DNA from: Spirosoma terrae
Lineage (GTDB): Bacteria > Bacteroidota > Bacteroidia > Cytophagales > Spirosomataceae
Reading direction: 5' to 3'
Assembly: GCF_010435915.1 (NCBI RefSeq)
Contig: NZ_JAAFZH010000009.1
Coordinates: 213,393 to 277,392, forward strand
Length of the DNA: 64,000 bases
The notes under the pieces were generated by a model, which saw only the letters and a list, made by a program, of their open reading frames with translations, ran no database searches and was not told where the DNA came from. Within the stretch, counting starts at the first letter, position 1. The number at the start of each line of letters is the position of its first letter. Below, piece by piece: positions 16,454-27,000 of this stretch. The position numbers were made by a program, and so were the translations under genes.

Positions 16454-18802
16454 ATGCTGAATCGCTTTTTCTTACTAGTCGCTTTCTGCTTACAGCTGCC
16501 AGCTGCTTTCTGCCAATCTGTTGATCGCTATACTATCATACCTAAACCGACCCAACTAGATCCGCGAGCGGGTGAATTCATTATTAGCCAAGCTACCACG
16601 ATTATGGCACCGATTGGGCAGGGCGATCTAAAAGCGGTAGTCGATACGTTCGTCCATCATATTAACCGTAGTACGGGTCTGACGATTGCGGTCAAAAATA
16701 CCAACAAGGTTGCCCTCACCGGAAATCTCATTGAGTTTAGTCCCTTATCAGATTCAACGCTTGGGGCAGAAGGGTACCGAATCGACGTAACGGATAAAGT
16801 GGTGACCATTGAAGCGAACACACCCAACGGTTTTTTCTACGCGACTCAAACACTATATCAGTTATTGCCTCCCACCGTTCTGGCGCATCGTTTTATTGTT
16901 CCGGCTACGAACCTTACTACGTTGGCCATTCCGGCTTGCCATATCACCGACATACCTCGCTACGGGTACCGGGGTATGCATCTGGACGTAAGCCGACACT
17001 TTTTCCCGGTGTCTTACATCAAAAAATACCTTGATGTGATGGCGCTCCACAAGTTCAACACCTTTCACTGGCATTTGACCGACGATCAGGGGTGGCGTAT
17101 CGAAATCAAGAAATACCCCAAACTGACTCAGGTTGGTTCAAAACGGCGGGAAACGATAGTTGGCCACTACGATGACTATGATCCGCAGGTATTTGACGGA
17201 AAACCATACGGTGGATTTTATACCCAGGACGACGTACGGGAAGTGATTCGGTATGCGGCCACAAAACACATCAACGTAGTACCGGAAATTGAACTACCTG
17301 GTCATGCGCTGGCGGCTCTGGCTGCCTATCCTGAATTAGCCTGCTCACCCGGCCCCTATCAGGTCGCCACCAAATGGGGTGTTTTTAACGACGTATTTTG
17401 CCCAACCGAAAAAACATTCTCGTTTCTACAGGATGTCCTCACCGAAATCATTGATCTGTTTCCCAGTAAATATATCCATATTGGTGGCGACGAATGTCCT
17501 AAAACCGTATGGCGGCAAAGCACATTTTGCCAGCAACTCATCAAGCGGGAAAAGTTGAAGAACGAGAGTAGCTTGCAAAGCTATTTCATCAAACGTATCG
17601 ACAAATTCGTTACGTCGAAAGGCCGCCGGATAATCGGCTGGGACGAAATTCTGGAGGGGGGACTTTCGCCCAACGCCACTGTCATGAGCTGGCGAGGCAT
17701 CAAAGGCGGTGTTCAGGCCGCCCGACAGCGCCACGATGTGATCATGACACCTGGTACGTTCTGCTATCTGGACCATTACCAGGGCGATCCAGCTCAGGAA
17801 CCTACCGCTTTTGGCGGCTCGCTCCCATTAGATAAGGTCTACTCCTATAATCCAACACCCGTTGAGTTAAATGCAACGGAAGCAACGCATATTCTGGGCG
17901 TACAGGCTAATATCTGGACCGAGTACATTGATACGCACGACCAGCTCGAATATATGCTCTGGCCTCGTGCAGCGGCTCTGGCCGAAGTTGGCTGGACGTC
18001 TCTGTCGCTGAAAAACTATGATGATTTTACCCGACGGCTGTCTACTCATTTCGAACGTCTGAATGCGTTGAATGTCAACTATGCCCGAACGTTGTATGAT
18101 GCTGCCTTTACCAGTCAGCCAACAACTGATGGCAAAATCCAGGTGAGTTTGTCGGCCAGCAAACAGGTGCCAATCATTCGTTATACAACCGATGGTGGCA
18201 TTCCCTCCGGTGAGTCAGCCCAATACACTCAACCCATTGTTCTGGAGAAGTCGACCACGATCCGAACGGCTTCCTTCCTGAATAGTAAGCCCTTGAGTCA
18301 GCTCGGTAAGATCAGGAAAGAGTACCTGATTTCGAAGGCAACAGGCAAATCCTACACACTCCTCAATCCTCCTTCATCGGGACGGCCTGACAAAAATTAC
18401 AGTCTCACCGATGGCGTCGTAGGCGGTATGGGCGGTTATGAAGTAGCGGGCGTCGTTGCTTTTGCCAATGATATAAACGCCGTTATTGACCTTGGCCAGC
18501 CGCAATCGGTAGAAACGGTTCGAATTGGTTTTCTGAAGTATACCGCTCGTAATATATGCCTTCCAAAACAGGTAGACATTTCTGTTTCGGACGATGGCAA
18601 GACGTTCAGGCCAGCCTTATCGGCTAAAACAAACGCGGCAGAAGGCGGCAAACGTGGATTCGTGCGCTTACCATTTAGTTTTGAGCCAACCACCGCCCGT
18701 TACGTGCGTATCATTGCCCGAAACGTAGGCCGTGTGCCCGCCGGACTACGTAATCCGGGCAAGGCAGCTCAACTTATGGTCGACGAAATCGAAATTCGGT
18801 AG
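16454..18802 (+). CDS. Beta-N-acetylhexosaminidase, GH20
   Basis: A 782-residue secreted enzyme removing terminal beta-linked GlcNAc/GalNAc by substrate-assisted catalysis. The ATG at 16454 gives a signal peptide (MLNRFFLLVAFCLQLPAAFC); a GTG at 16433 is in frame upstream. The layout is a GH20b N-terminal alpha/beta domain, a TIM-barrel with YRGMHLDVSRHFFP, FHWHLTDDQGWR and the catalytic pair D346-E347 in HIGGDECPK, then a chitobiase-type beta domain and a C-terminal F5/8-type (discoidin-like) region. All catalytic parts are intact. The LytTR regulator gene follows after 118 bases. Confidence 0.95.
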   Translation: MLNRFFLLVAFCLQLPAAFCQSVDRYTIIPKPTQLDPRAGEFIISQATTIMAPIGQGDLKAVVDTFVHHINRSTGLTIAVKNTNKVALTGNLIEFSPLSDSTLGAEGYRIDVTDKVVTIEANTPNGFFYATQTLYQLLPPTVLAHRFIVPATNLTTLAIPACHITDIPRYGYRGMHLDVSRHFFPVSYIKKYLDVMALHKFNTFHWHLTDDQGWRIEIKKYPKLTQVGSKRRETIVGHYDDYDPQVFDGKPYGGFYTQDDVREVIRYAATKHINVVPEIELPGHALAALAAYPELACSPGPYQVATKWGVFNDVFCPTEKTFSFLQDVLTEIIDLFPSKYIHIGGDECPKTVWRQSTFCQQLIKREKLKNESSLQSYFIKRIDKFVTSKGRRIIGWDEILEGGLSPNATVMSWRGIKGGVQAARQRHDVIMTPGTFCYLDHYQGDPAQEPTAFGGSLPLDKVYSYNPTPVELNATEATHILGVQANIWTEYIDTHDQLEYMLWPRAAALAEVGWTSLSLKNYDDFTRRLSTHFERLNALNVNYARTLYDAAFTSQPTTDGKIQVSLSASKQVPIIRYTTDGGIPSGESAQYTQPIVLEKSTTIRTASFLNSKPLSQLGKIRKEYLISKATGKSYTLLNPPSSGRPDKNYSLTDGVVGGMGGYEVAGVVAFANDINAVIDLGQPQSVETVRIGFLKYTARNICLPKQVDISVSDDGKTFRPALSAKTNAAEGGKRGFVRLPFSFEPTTARYVRIIARNVGRVPAGLRNPGKAAQLMVDEIEIR

Positions 18803-18920
18803 AACGATCCAGTCGGCCAGAATCGCTGTTCACCAGTCTATACTACCGCTTGACGCACCATTGCCTTTTTTTCGGGCAAAATTGATCCATAATTCAACGT
18901 CATATATTTTGTGTGGAATT

Positions 18921-19685
18921 ATGGACATCCTTATTGTTGAAGACGAATACCTGGCCGTTCAAAAGCTAACCAAGCTGCTCAATACCAGCCCAACACCAAC
19001 TACCATTGTTGGAGTAACCGATGGTATTGAATCGACTGTAGAGTGGCTATCGGCGCATCCGTCGCCGGATTTGATTCTGATGGATATCGAACTGGCAGAC
19101 GGTCAGAGCTTTGAGATCTTCAATCAGGTTTCTATCCGCTGCCCGGTCATTTTTACTACGTCATACGACGAATCGGCAATCAAGTCCTTCCGGGGAAGCA
19201 GTCTGGATTATTTGCTTAAACCCATCAAACGAGACGAATTAGAACAAGCGCTGAGTAAGTTTGACCAGGTCACGAAGGGTTCGGTAAGCGCTTCAGATAT
19301 CGATGATTTACTGATGGATCTAAAAAAACAGACGCAGCAACGCGAGTTCAAACACCAGTTTCTAGTACGCTACGAGCAACAGTTGATTCCCGTTTATACG
19401 TCCGAAATTGCCTATTTCTTCACCACTGAAGACAATACGTTCATACGTACCACTCAGCAATCAAGCTACATTGTCGATTATTCGCTGAATGATGTGGAAA
19501 GGCTGGTAGACCCAACCCGTTTTTTTCGGATCAACAACCAGTTATTGATTGAAGCGAAAGCCGTTGTTCAAACCCATTATTCCTTGAATGGCCAGCTAAA
19601 AGTATCGTTGAGCCCTGATCCGGGCTACGATGTGCTGATCAATCGAGAGCGCACAAACGAGTTTAATCAATGGCTGATCAGATGA
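18921..19685 (+). CDS. LytTR-family response regulator
   Basis: A 254-residue two-component regulator. It starts at the ATG at 18921 (MDILIVEDEYLAVQKL). The receiver domain has the acidic pair E7/D8, phospho-acceptor D55 in LILMDIE, the conserved threonine in FTTSYD and lysine in LLKPIKRDE. The C-terminal half is a LytTR DNA-binding domain (from about residue 150, including FLVRYEQQLIPVYTSEIAYF and FFRINNQLLI). The histidine kinase gene begins one base after its stop codon, so the pair is translated as a unit. Confidence 0.93.
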   Translation: MDILIVEDEYLAVQKLTKLLNTSPTPTTIVGVTDGIESTVEWLSAHPSPDLILMDIELADGQSFEIFNQVSIRCPVIFTTSYDESAIKSFRGSSLDYLLKPIKRDELEQALSKFDQVTKGSVSASDIDDLLMDLKKQTQQREFKHQFLVRYEQQLIPVYTSEIAYFFTTEDNTFIRTTQQSSYIVDYSLNDVERLVDPTRFFRINNQLLIEAKAVVQTHYSLNGQLKVSLSPDPGYDVLINRERTNEFNQWLIR

Positions 19686-19686
19686 T

Positions 19687-20745
19687 ATGCAAACAGTCAA
19701 CGATAAATGGATGCGTATTATCGGTGTTCCCTTGCTGGCACTGACTGGTCAATGGATGATGTACGGTTACGTCAACGTAGCGTATCCCGACGACTGGCGC
19801 ATTCCTTTCTTTTTTATCGTGGGCGCTGTATTGGTCTGGGAAATCAATCGGCAAGGTATTATTCTGTCGAGACGCCGATTTCCTGACCTGGCCCAAACGC
19901 GCCAACGCATATTATATCAGCTTATCTGGTTCTTCATTTTTTGCAGCATCATTCGGGTTACGCAAACATTCATTTATCACCTGATCGGCCTATGGCCAAG
20001 CGAAGACTACCTGCTCTTTAAACCCTACTTTTTCAATACGTTTGTTTCGGTTGTAGGAACCATTCAACTGGCTGCCTATTACGAGGGAGTTTACTTGTAT
20101 CAGCGCTGGAAAGTATCCTATACGGAAACGCAGGAGCTCAAAAAAGTCAATCTGCAAAGTCAACTCGACTCTCTGAAATCGCAGATTAATCCGCATTTCC
20201 TGTTCAATAATCTCAACTCACTATCGTCGCTTATTTCCAGCGATGCCGAACAGGCCGAACGTTTCCTTGACGAACTATCGGCCGTGTACCGCTATTTGCT
20301 CCAGCAAAATAACCGCGACCTCTGCCCACTTACGGACGAGATGACGTTCATTAAGGCGTATTTTCATCTGCTTAAAACGCGCTATGGCGACGGTATTTTT
20401 CTGGAAAGCGCCGTTGAACCTCAATACATGCGCTATCTGATTCCTCCCCTAACGCTACAACTCCTTTTCGAAAACGCGATCAAACATAATGTTATCGCTG
20501 TCAGACGACCGCTAACCATTAGGCTGTATACAAAAGATGGACGTCTGCATGTCGAAAATAACATCCAGAAAAAGAAGCTAACTGTTCAGTCTAATCAGAT
20601 TGGCCTACGTAACATTATTATGAAATATCAGCTCCTTGATCATCCATCGGTAATTATTCATAACGACGATCAAAGGTTTCTGGTCAGTATGCCACTAATA
20701 TCCCCCAAAGTGGACGTAGTATCGGCGTCAAACGAACAAAATTGA
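19687..20745 (+). CDS. LytS-type sensor histidine kinase
   Basis: A 352-residue membrane kinase partner of the preceding LytTR regulator. Four N-terminal membrane segments occupy about residues 10-145, with only short loops and no large sensor domain, so the signal is probably membrane-borne or intramembrane. The His_kinase domain has the phospho-accepting histidine in SQINPHFLFNNLNSLSSLIS. The C-terminal ATPase part has the N-box in LLFENAIKHN and a short G-box region (NQIGLRNI). It lies one base downstream of the regulator gene. Confidence 0.92.
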   Translation: MQTVNDKWMRIIGVPLLALTGQWMMYGYVNVAYPDDWRIPFFFIVGAVLVWEINRQGIILSRRRFPDLAQTRQRILYQLIWFFIFCSIIRVTQTFIYHLIGLWPSEDYLLFKPYFFNTFVSVVGTIQLAAYYEGVYLYQRWKVSYTETQELKKVNLQSQLDSLKSQINPHFLFNNLNSLSSLISSDAEQAERFLDELSAVYRYLLQQNNRDLCPLTDEMTFIKAYFHLLKTRYGDGIFLESAVEPQYMRYLIPPLTLQLLFENAIKHNVIAVRRPLTIRLYTKDGRLHVENNIQKKKLTVQSNQIGLRNIIMKYQLLDHPSVIIHNDDQRFLVSMPLISPKVDVVSASNEQN

Positions 20746-20893
20746 TTTCTTCCCCCTGCGACTGCCAGCAAAATAAATTCTGACGATTGGCCATGTATCA
20801 GAATTTTTAGCAAGCTGCTGGTATGGTTTTAACCCCAAAGGTTTGTTTTTTTGCAGAACGACCTGCTTATTGTAGGCCTTATTCTTCTTCTTC

Positions 20894-22369
20894 ATGTCAG
20901 AAAACCTAACCAATTCCACTTCATCTGTCGATCTGGCGACTGAGCCTACTGACTTTAAACGCTCTCTGAGCCTACTCGATTCAACACTTATTGTGTCAGG
21001 TTCGATGATTGGCTCCGGCGTATTCATCGTAACAGCCGATATGGCCCGAAACCTCGGTTCTTCGGGCTGGCTACTGATGCTCTGGGTACTTACGGGCGTG
21101 CTTACCGTAGCGGCAGCGCTCAGCTATGGCGAGCTGGCCGGTATGATGCCCAAAGCCGGTGGTCAGTACATCTACATCCAACGTGCTTACGGAAAACTGA
21201 CCGGATTCGTTTACGGCTGGACTGTTTTCACGGTTATTCAAACCGGAACCATTGCTGCTGTCGCGGTAGCTTTTACGAAATACACGGCGGTGTTTGTCCC
21301 GGCCTTAAGTCCATCAAACGTGCTCTTCTCACTCGGCCCTATCGATATTTCGGCAGGGTCTTTGTTTGCCATTGCCAGCCTGATCCTGCTGACCTGGCTC
21401 AATAGCCGGGGCGTTCAAAGCGGCAAACTCATTCAGAATGTTTTCACATCGGCCAAACTCATTGCCTTGCTCGGCTTAATTGTCATCGGTATTACGGTAG
21501 GATTAAGCAGTGGACTGCTGTCGACCAACCTGACCAATGCCTGGGAAGCCACCAGTACCTCGGCAACCGGCGACATCGTTCCCCTGGCGGGTATGGCGCT
21601 GATACTGGCTTTCGGTACGTCGATGGTTGGGTCACTATTCTCCGCCGATGCCTGGAATAACGTTACGTTCATTGCGGGCGAAATCAAAAACCCCCGTCGG
21701 AATATTCCCTTAGCCTTGTTCTTTGGTACGCTGATCGTAACCACGATCTATTTTCTGGCCAACGTTTCCTACCTCTCATTACTACCCCTGAAAGGTTCTC
21801 CAACAGCTACCGACATCATCGGTCGTGGTATTCAGTTTGCCGATGCCGATCGGGTAGCCACGGCGGCTGTTGAAACGCTGTTCGGCAACGTAGCCGTGGC
21901 TATTATGGCCGCTCTGATTATGGTGTCGACGTTTGGCTGTAATAACGGATTGATTCTGGCTGGCGCCCGGCTTTATTACGCGATGGCCAAAGATGGCTTA
22001 TTTCTGAAGCAGGCTTCTCACCTCAATGAGAATGCAGTTCCGGGTCGGGCTTTATGGCTGCAATGCATCTGGGCGTCGCTCCTTTGTTTGTCAGGAAAAT
22101 ACGGCGATTTGCTCGATTACTGCACGTTTGCGTCGCTGTTGTTTTATATCGTTACCATTGCTGGCCTTTTCCGTCTACGTCGTACGGAGCCAAATACCGA
22201 GCGTCCTTATCGCGCTTTCGGCTATCCGCTTGTACCTGCTCTGTACATCGTTGCGGGTTTAACCATTTGCGCGATTCTGCTCTACACCAAAACCTTCAAC
22301 ACCGGTATGGGCCTGCTGATTGCGGGTCTGGGCATTCCAGTCTACTACCTATCAACGCGGAAGAAGTAA
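20894..22369 (+). CDS. APC-family amino acid permease
   Basis: A 491-residue transporter of the amino acid-polyamine-organocation superfamily with about 12 membrane segments. The first carries the unwound substrate-binding motif IVSGSMIGSGVFIV, and GELAGMMPKAGGQYIYI follows, both typical of APC exchangers and symporters. The C-terminal TYRPY-like element is seen as ERPYRAFGYPLVPALY. Substrate cannot be told from sequence. It converges on the susD gene across a hairpin repeat. Confidence 0.9.
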   Translation: MSENLTNSTSSVDLATEPTDFKRSLSLLDSTLIVSGSMIGSGVFIVTADMARNLGSSGWLLMLWVLTGVLTVAAALSYGELAGMMPKAGGQYIYIQRAYGKLTGFVYGWTVFTVIQTGTIAAVAVAFTKYTAVFVPALSPSNVLFSLGPIDISAGSLFAIASLILLTWLNSRGVQSGKLIQNVFTSAKLIALLGLIVIGITVGLSSGLLSTNLTNAWEATSTSATGDIVPLAGMALILAFGTSMVGSLFSADAWNNVTFIAGEIKNPRRNIPLALFFGTLIVTTIYFLANVSYLSLLPLKGSPTATDIIGRGIQFADADRVATAAVETLFGNVAVAIMAALIMVSTFGCNNGLILAGARLYYAMAKDGLFLKQASHLNENAVPGRALWLQCIWASLLCLSGKYGDLLDYCTFASLLFYIVTIAGLFRLRRTEPNTERPYRAFGYPLVPALYIVAGLTICAILLYTKTFNTGMGLLIAGLGIPVYYLSTRKK

Positions 22370-22370
22370 G

Positions 22371-22436
22371 GTTTATAGTTTATAGTGGCTGACGCGTCAG
22401 TAGTTCTGTTGCGCCAGCCAACTATAAACTATAAAC
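22371..22436. repeat. Intergenic hairpin, GTTTATAG family
   Basis: Arms 22371-22391 and 22415-22436 pair over 21 bp with one bulged base; the outer part is tandem GTTTATA words. It lies between the converging permease and susD genes and probably terminates both. The same words recur at 51032-51106 and 54721-54802. Confidence 0.8.
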
Positions 22437-22451
22437 TGAAAAACTATAAAC

Positions 22452-23987
22452 TTAATACCCCGGATTCTGATACATACCGGTTGGGTTCAATTTAAATTCA
22501 TTGAACGGAATCGGGTAGTAGTAATCCTTTGGGCCGACATTGGAAAGCTGGGCGGAACCAAAATCTGCCTGGCTTTTTGTTTTAAAATACGCGACCAATT
22601 CGTCGGCGGTAAAGAAACGTAGCAAATCGAACCAACGCTGATTTTCGAATGCCAGCTCAGTACGTCGTTCGTGAAGAATGGCCAGCTTCAGCGTTGGGTA
22701 TTTAGCGCTATAGACAGAATTGACTTTCGCTACGGTATAGAGCGGCAATTTGGCCCGCTCACGCACCTGATCCAGAAAACTAATGGCAGCAGCTTCGTCG
22801 CCAAGGTACATGTTTACCTCAGCCAGCATCAATATGACATCGGCGTAGCGAATCAGCAACCAATCGTTTCCGCCGTAGCCGTTCGTGCCAGCCGCTGAAC
22901 TGGCATCCCGATACTTGGTAATGAAATAGTCTTTTACAACGGCCGCATTGGCGTACTTAATCGAGAAATCTTTCCGAACATCGCCTTCTTCGTAGTCTTT
23001 CACCAGGTCGGGCGTTACGTTACCGCCAACCCCGGTTGTGGCTCTCAGCGAGTTAATTGTTTCGCCCTGCGCCTGGTTATTAGCCGCAATACTCGAAGAG
23101 TAATTGATATCGCCCTGCCGATACACAATCTGGAAAATGGCTTCAGGGTTCGTCGTTTTCTTGGCTACATCAAACACATCGGTGTACGGGATTTCTTTGA
23201 GCGTACCGAACGGGCGTTTGTTGTAGGCATTCATCAAATACGTTTTTGCCTGATTCAGATTCGCAGCCCGATTCGCCTGATCCAACGTAGTGGCCATGGT
23301 CAGATACACCTGCCCCAGCAAGGCATTACCAGCTACTTTCGACACCCGACCCTTATCGGCAGCCACCCGACTATCGGGGAGCGAGCTATTGACTACGTCG
23401 GTCAAATCCGCTACGATCTGTGCATAGACCTTCTCCTTCTTTTCACGGAATGTATTGGTAGCCACCTCATCAGCAGAGGTCAGTGGCTTGATCACCAGCG
23501 GCACATCGCCCCACTTACGCACCAGATGGAAGTACGTTAAGGCGCGGATAAATTTAGCTTCGGCCTGGTATTGTGCTTTGGTAGCATCGTTCGTATACGT
23601 AACGCTTTCAGAACCGGCCAACACGCTATTCGCCCGCGTAATAATCTGGTAAAGAGCTGTCCAGTGCGTTTGCAGATACGAGTTGCTGGGCAGCAGCGAG
23701 AAATCGTTAAACTGAAACGGCTCGCCCGCATTCGACTGGTTGTCGTTACGTCCGGTATTATCCGACCGTTCTTCGGAATAGAGGCCGCTACCTTCTGCGA
23801 TACCGCTGTTGTTACGTAGCGCATTATAAACGCCATTCAGCGCCAACAGTACGTCGTTTTCACTCTTATAATAGTCGACGGTGGCAACCGCGTTTGGATT
23901 GGTTTCGACCAGGAAATCCTGACTGCATGAGCCCAGCAACAGCAGGCCCAGCACCGGAATGAATCGAAGTGTTGATTTATAATTCAT
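22452..23987 (-). CDS. SusD/RagB-family outer-membrane glycan-binding lipoprotein
   Basis: A 511-residue surface lipoprotein that captures a glycan and hands it to its SusC partner. The signal ends with the lipobox LLLGSC. The N-terminal TPR-like helices (including KAQYQAEAKFIRALTYFHLV) and the C-terminal signature LAILHERRTELAFENQRWFD followed by LLRF are characteristic of the family. It is the last gene of a leftward unit with the SusC gene upstream (21-base gap). Confidence 0.95.
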   Translation of the reverse strand: MNYKSTLRFIPVLGLLLLGSCSQDFLVETNPNAVATVDYYKSENDVLLALNGVYNALRNNSGIAEGSGLYSEERSDNTGRNDNQSNAGEPFQFNDFSLLPSNSYLQTHWTALYQIITRANSVLAGSESVTYTNDATKAQYQAEAKFIRALTYFHLVRKWGDVPLVIKPLTSADEVATNTFREKKEKVYAQIVADLTDVVNSSLPDSRVAADKGRVSKVAGNALLGQVYLTMATTLDQANRAANLNQAKTYLMNAYNKRPFGTLKEIPYTDVFDVAKKTTNPEAIFQIVYRQGDINYSSSIAANNQAQGETINSLRATTGVGGNVTPDLVKDYEEGDVRKDFSIKYANAAVVKDYFITKYRDASSAAGTNGYGGNDWLLIRYADVILMLAEVNMYLGDEAAAISFLDQVRERAKLPLYTVAKVNSVYSAKYPTLKLAILHERRTELAFENQRWFDLLRFFTADELVAYFKTKSQADFGSAQLSNVGPKDYYYPIPFNEFKLNPTGMYQNPGY

Positions 23988-24008
23988 GAGTATACGATCT
24001 GCGTCTGA

Positions 24009-27000
24009 TTAAAAAGTAATTTTTGCGCCAACGTTGTAGCCTCGTGCCAACGGATATTTACCATAATCGACACCGGGCGTCAGGTTCGCGCCGTTGTTGT
24101 AATCCACTTCGGGATTGTAGCCTTTATACTTGGTGATGGTAAAGGCATTGTTAACGTTCACGTACAGACGTAGTCCACTAACCCGCGCCTTGCTGACGAG
24201 GGCAGTTGGCAGGTTGTAACCCAGCGTAATATTGGCGCACCGGAGGTAAGAGCCATCCTGCAGATAGAATGTCGACAGACGGGTGCTGTTGCTTTGCGTA
24301 CCACCGCGCGCTGCCCGATACACCTGACCATTGCCGGGCTGTTCTTCGGAACGGTACCGATCTTTCACGATAGAATATTGGTTGCCAGACCCTTCCATAT
24401 TGAACAGGTAATAATCCTGTCCATCGAGCACCTGATTACCGTAGCTGCCATTGAAGCCAATATTGGCATCGAAATCTTTATACGTAGCGTTTACCGAGAA
24501 GCCATACGTCAGCTTCGGATAAGGCGATCCAATCACCTGCTTATCCGCATCGTTCACAACGCCATCGCCATTTACATCCTGAAAAATCAGATCACCCGGC
24601 CGGAGCGGGTTCGTCGAAGCCGTAGAGCGAGCCGGTCCTTTCAGGACGTAGCCAGCCGGAAACGATTGCGTAGCAGCATTGTAAACCGCATTGTCGGCCG
24701 CCAGATTATCAACATCTTTCTGACGAACCATACCGATCACCTTGAAACCGTAGAACGATCCAACAGGCTGTCCTTCCTGCGTTACGTGCGTAATGTAAGA
24801 CCGCTCAGCTCCCGCCGACAGAATCATGTTTGCCCCACCCATGTCCAGCACTTTGTTTCGGTTTATGGATATATTTCCGCTCAGATTCAGCTTGAAATCC
24901 TGCGTCGAAATAGCACGTCCATCGATCTGTAATTCAACACCCTGGTTGCGAATTCGGGAGTTACGTAGGTTGGTCAGAATGCTTGTCGCACCCGAAATAG
25001 CCGAAATTGGCTGGTTGAAAAGCAGATTATACGAATCACTCAGGTAGCCATTGGCAATCAACAGCAATCGGTTATTGAACAGCCCAACGTCCAGGCCAAG
25101 GTTAAACTGCGAGGTCGATTCCCAGCCCAGTCGCTGATCTTTGATGGGACCAGGAAAGAAAGCCGTCTGGATGGTTCCAGCACCAAATACGGCTCCCGTT
25201 GGGCTAGCCATCGTTTGCAGATAGTTGTAGTTACCGACGTTATAGTTACCCGTAAGTCCCCAGCTGGCCCGCAGTTTAAGCGTCGACGCAGCACCCAGCC
25301 AGTTGTTATAGAAGGGTTCGTTGGAGATGGTCCAGCCCGCCGATAACGACGGAAAATTACCCCAGCGGTTGAGTGGCCCAAAGCGCGATGACCCATCTGT
25401 ACGGAAGGCAGCCGTCAAATAATAGCGCTCATCGTAGTTGTATTCGGCCCGCGCCAGATACGACAACAGTGTTTCTTCCAGCTTGCCGGTCCCCGTGAAG
25501 CCCGCACTACTGGTGGCACTGCTCTGATAGAAATTGGTTGGATCGGCCCCTTTAGCCGTAATTTCCTGAACGGCGTCATTCTGGAATCCCTGAGCCGATA
25601 CGCTGATCTGATCCAGATTCGTTTTCTGCGCCGTATAGCCGACCAACCCATTCACTCTATGCCGACCAAACTGCTTCGTATACATCGCCGTAAACTCGGC
25701 CAGTAGGTTTTGCGTCGTAACGCTCAACGCCGTAGCCGTAGCAGCCGCAATGGCCTGTGGTGAATAAGGCGGATTATTGCCACTGCTTAAGCTGGTAGGC
25801 AGGTAGTATTCATACTTTTCGTTGAACGTCTGCAAGCCCAGATTCGCTTTGGCAACCAGCCCTGGAATGATCTCGTAACTCGCCGTGCCGTTATACGTAC
25901 CCCGCAATCCTTTCCGAGTAATGTTGGTTTCCATAGCCAGTGCTACCGGATTTTCGATGGTCTGGTAGCCATAGGCCGACTGCTGGGCAGCCATTTCGTT
26001 TTTCACCAGATTCCCATTGTCGTCACGCGCCCGGAACGTAGGCGCATAGATCAAGGCACCCAGAATTGGTCCCTGGTTGAAACGCCCTTCCTGCACCTCC
26101 CGGCTGTTGGTCGACGTAACGAACATGCTGGCCCCTACTTTGAATTTCTTACTGATATCGCCGTCGATGTTAGCGCGGAAGTTTAGCCGATCCTGCTTGG
26201 TCGACACAATAATTCCCTGCTGATTCTGATAGCCTCCGCTAATCAGGTAGCGAACACCATTATTGCCGCCCGAAAACGTAAGATTATGGCGACTAACCGG
26301 CGCATTCCGGTATAACTCATCCTGCCAGTCGGTATTGTATTTGGGCGTAATCAACCGCTGATTGGCAAAATCATAAAACTCTGTTGGAATACTAACGGCA
26401 CTGGCATTACCAACCTTGGCGATCCGCGTAGCGTTATCATCAGAAAACATAGCATCGGTCCACGGCTTGCCACTGTTCTGGACCAGATCACGATACGTAT
26501 TGTTACGTCCATCGATCATCAGCTGAGCAAACTCACTGGAATTAAGAAGCTTAACTTTCTTCGCCAGCTGATTAACGCCATACTGGTATTCGTACTCGAA
26601 CTTGCCTTTACCATCCTTACCGCGTTTGGTCGTGATCAGCACAACGCCCCCCGATGCCCGTGAGCCATAGATAGCTGCCGAAGCCGCATCTTTCAGAATA
26701 TCAATACTTTCAATATCGTTTGGGTTGATAAAAACATCATTCCCGGCAGGGAATCCATCGATCACATACAGCGGGTCCGAACTGGCATTGATCGAACCAA
26801 TACCCCGCACCCGAATTTTAGTACTGACATAAGGCGCACCGCTCACCTGCGACACCTGTACCCCTGCCAGCTTGCCCACCAGCGCCTGTCCAACCGTTGG
26901 TGCCGTTACGTTCAGCTCGCGGGCTTTTACGTTAGCAATGGCACCAGTTACGTCGCTTTTGCGTAAGGTTTGATAACCAACCGCCACCACTTCGCTCAAC

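Noticed and set aside
24294..24932. Long open frame (212 codons) opposite susC
   Set aside because: Antisense shadow; repeated isoleucine/arginine-rich composition typical of reverse-read TonB-receptor sequence.
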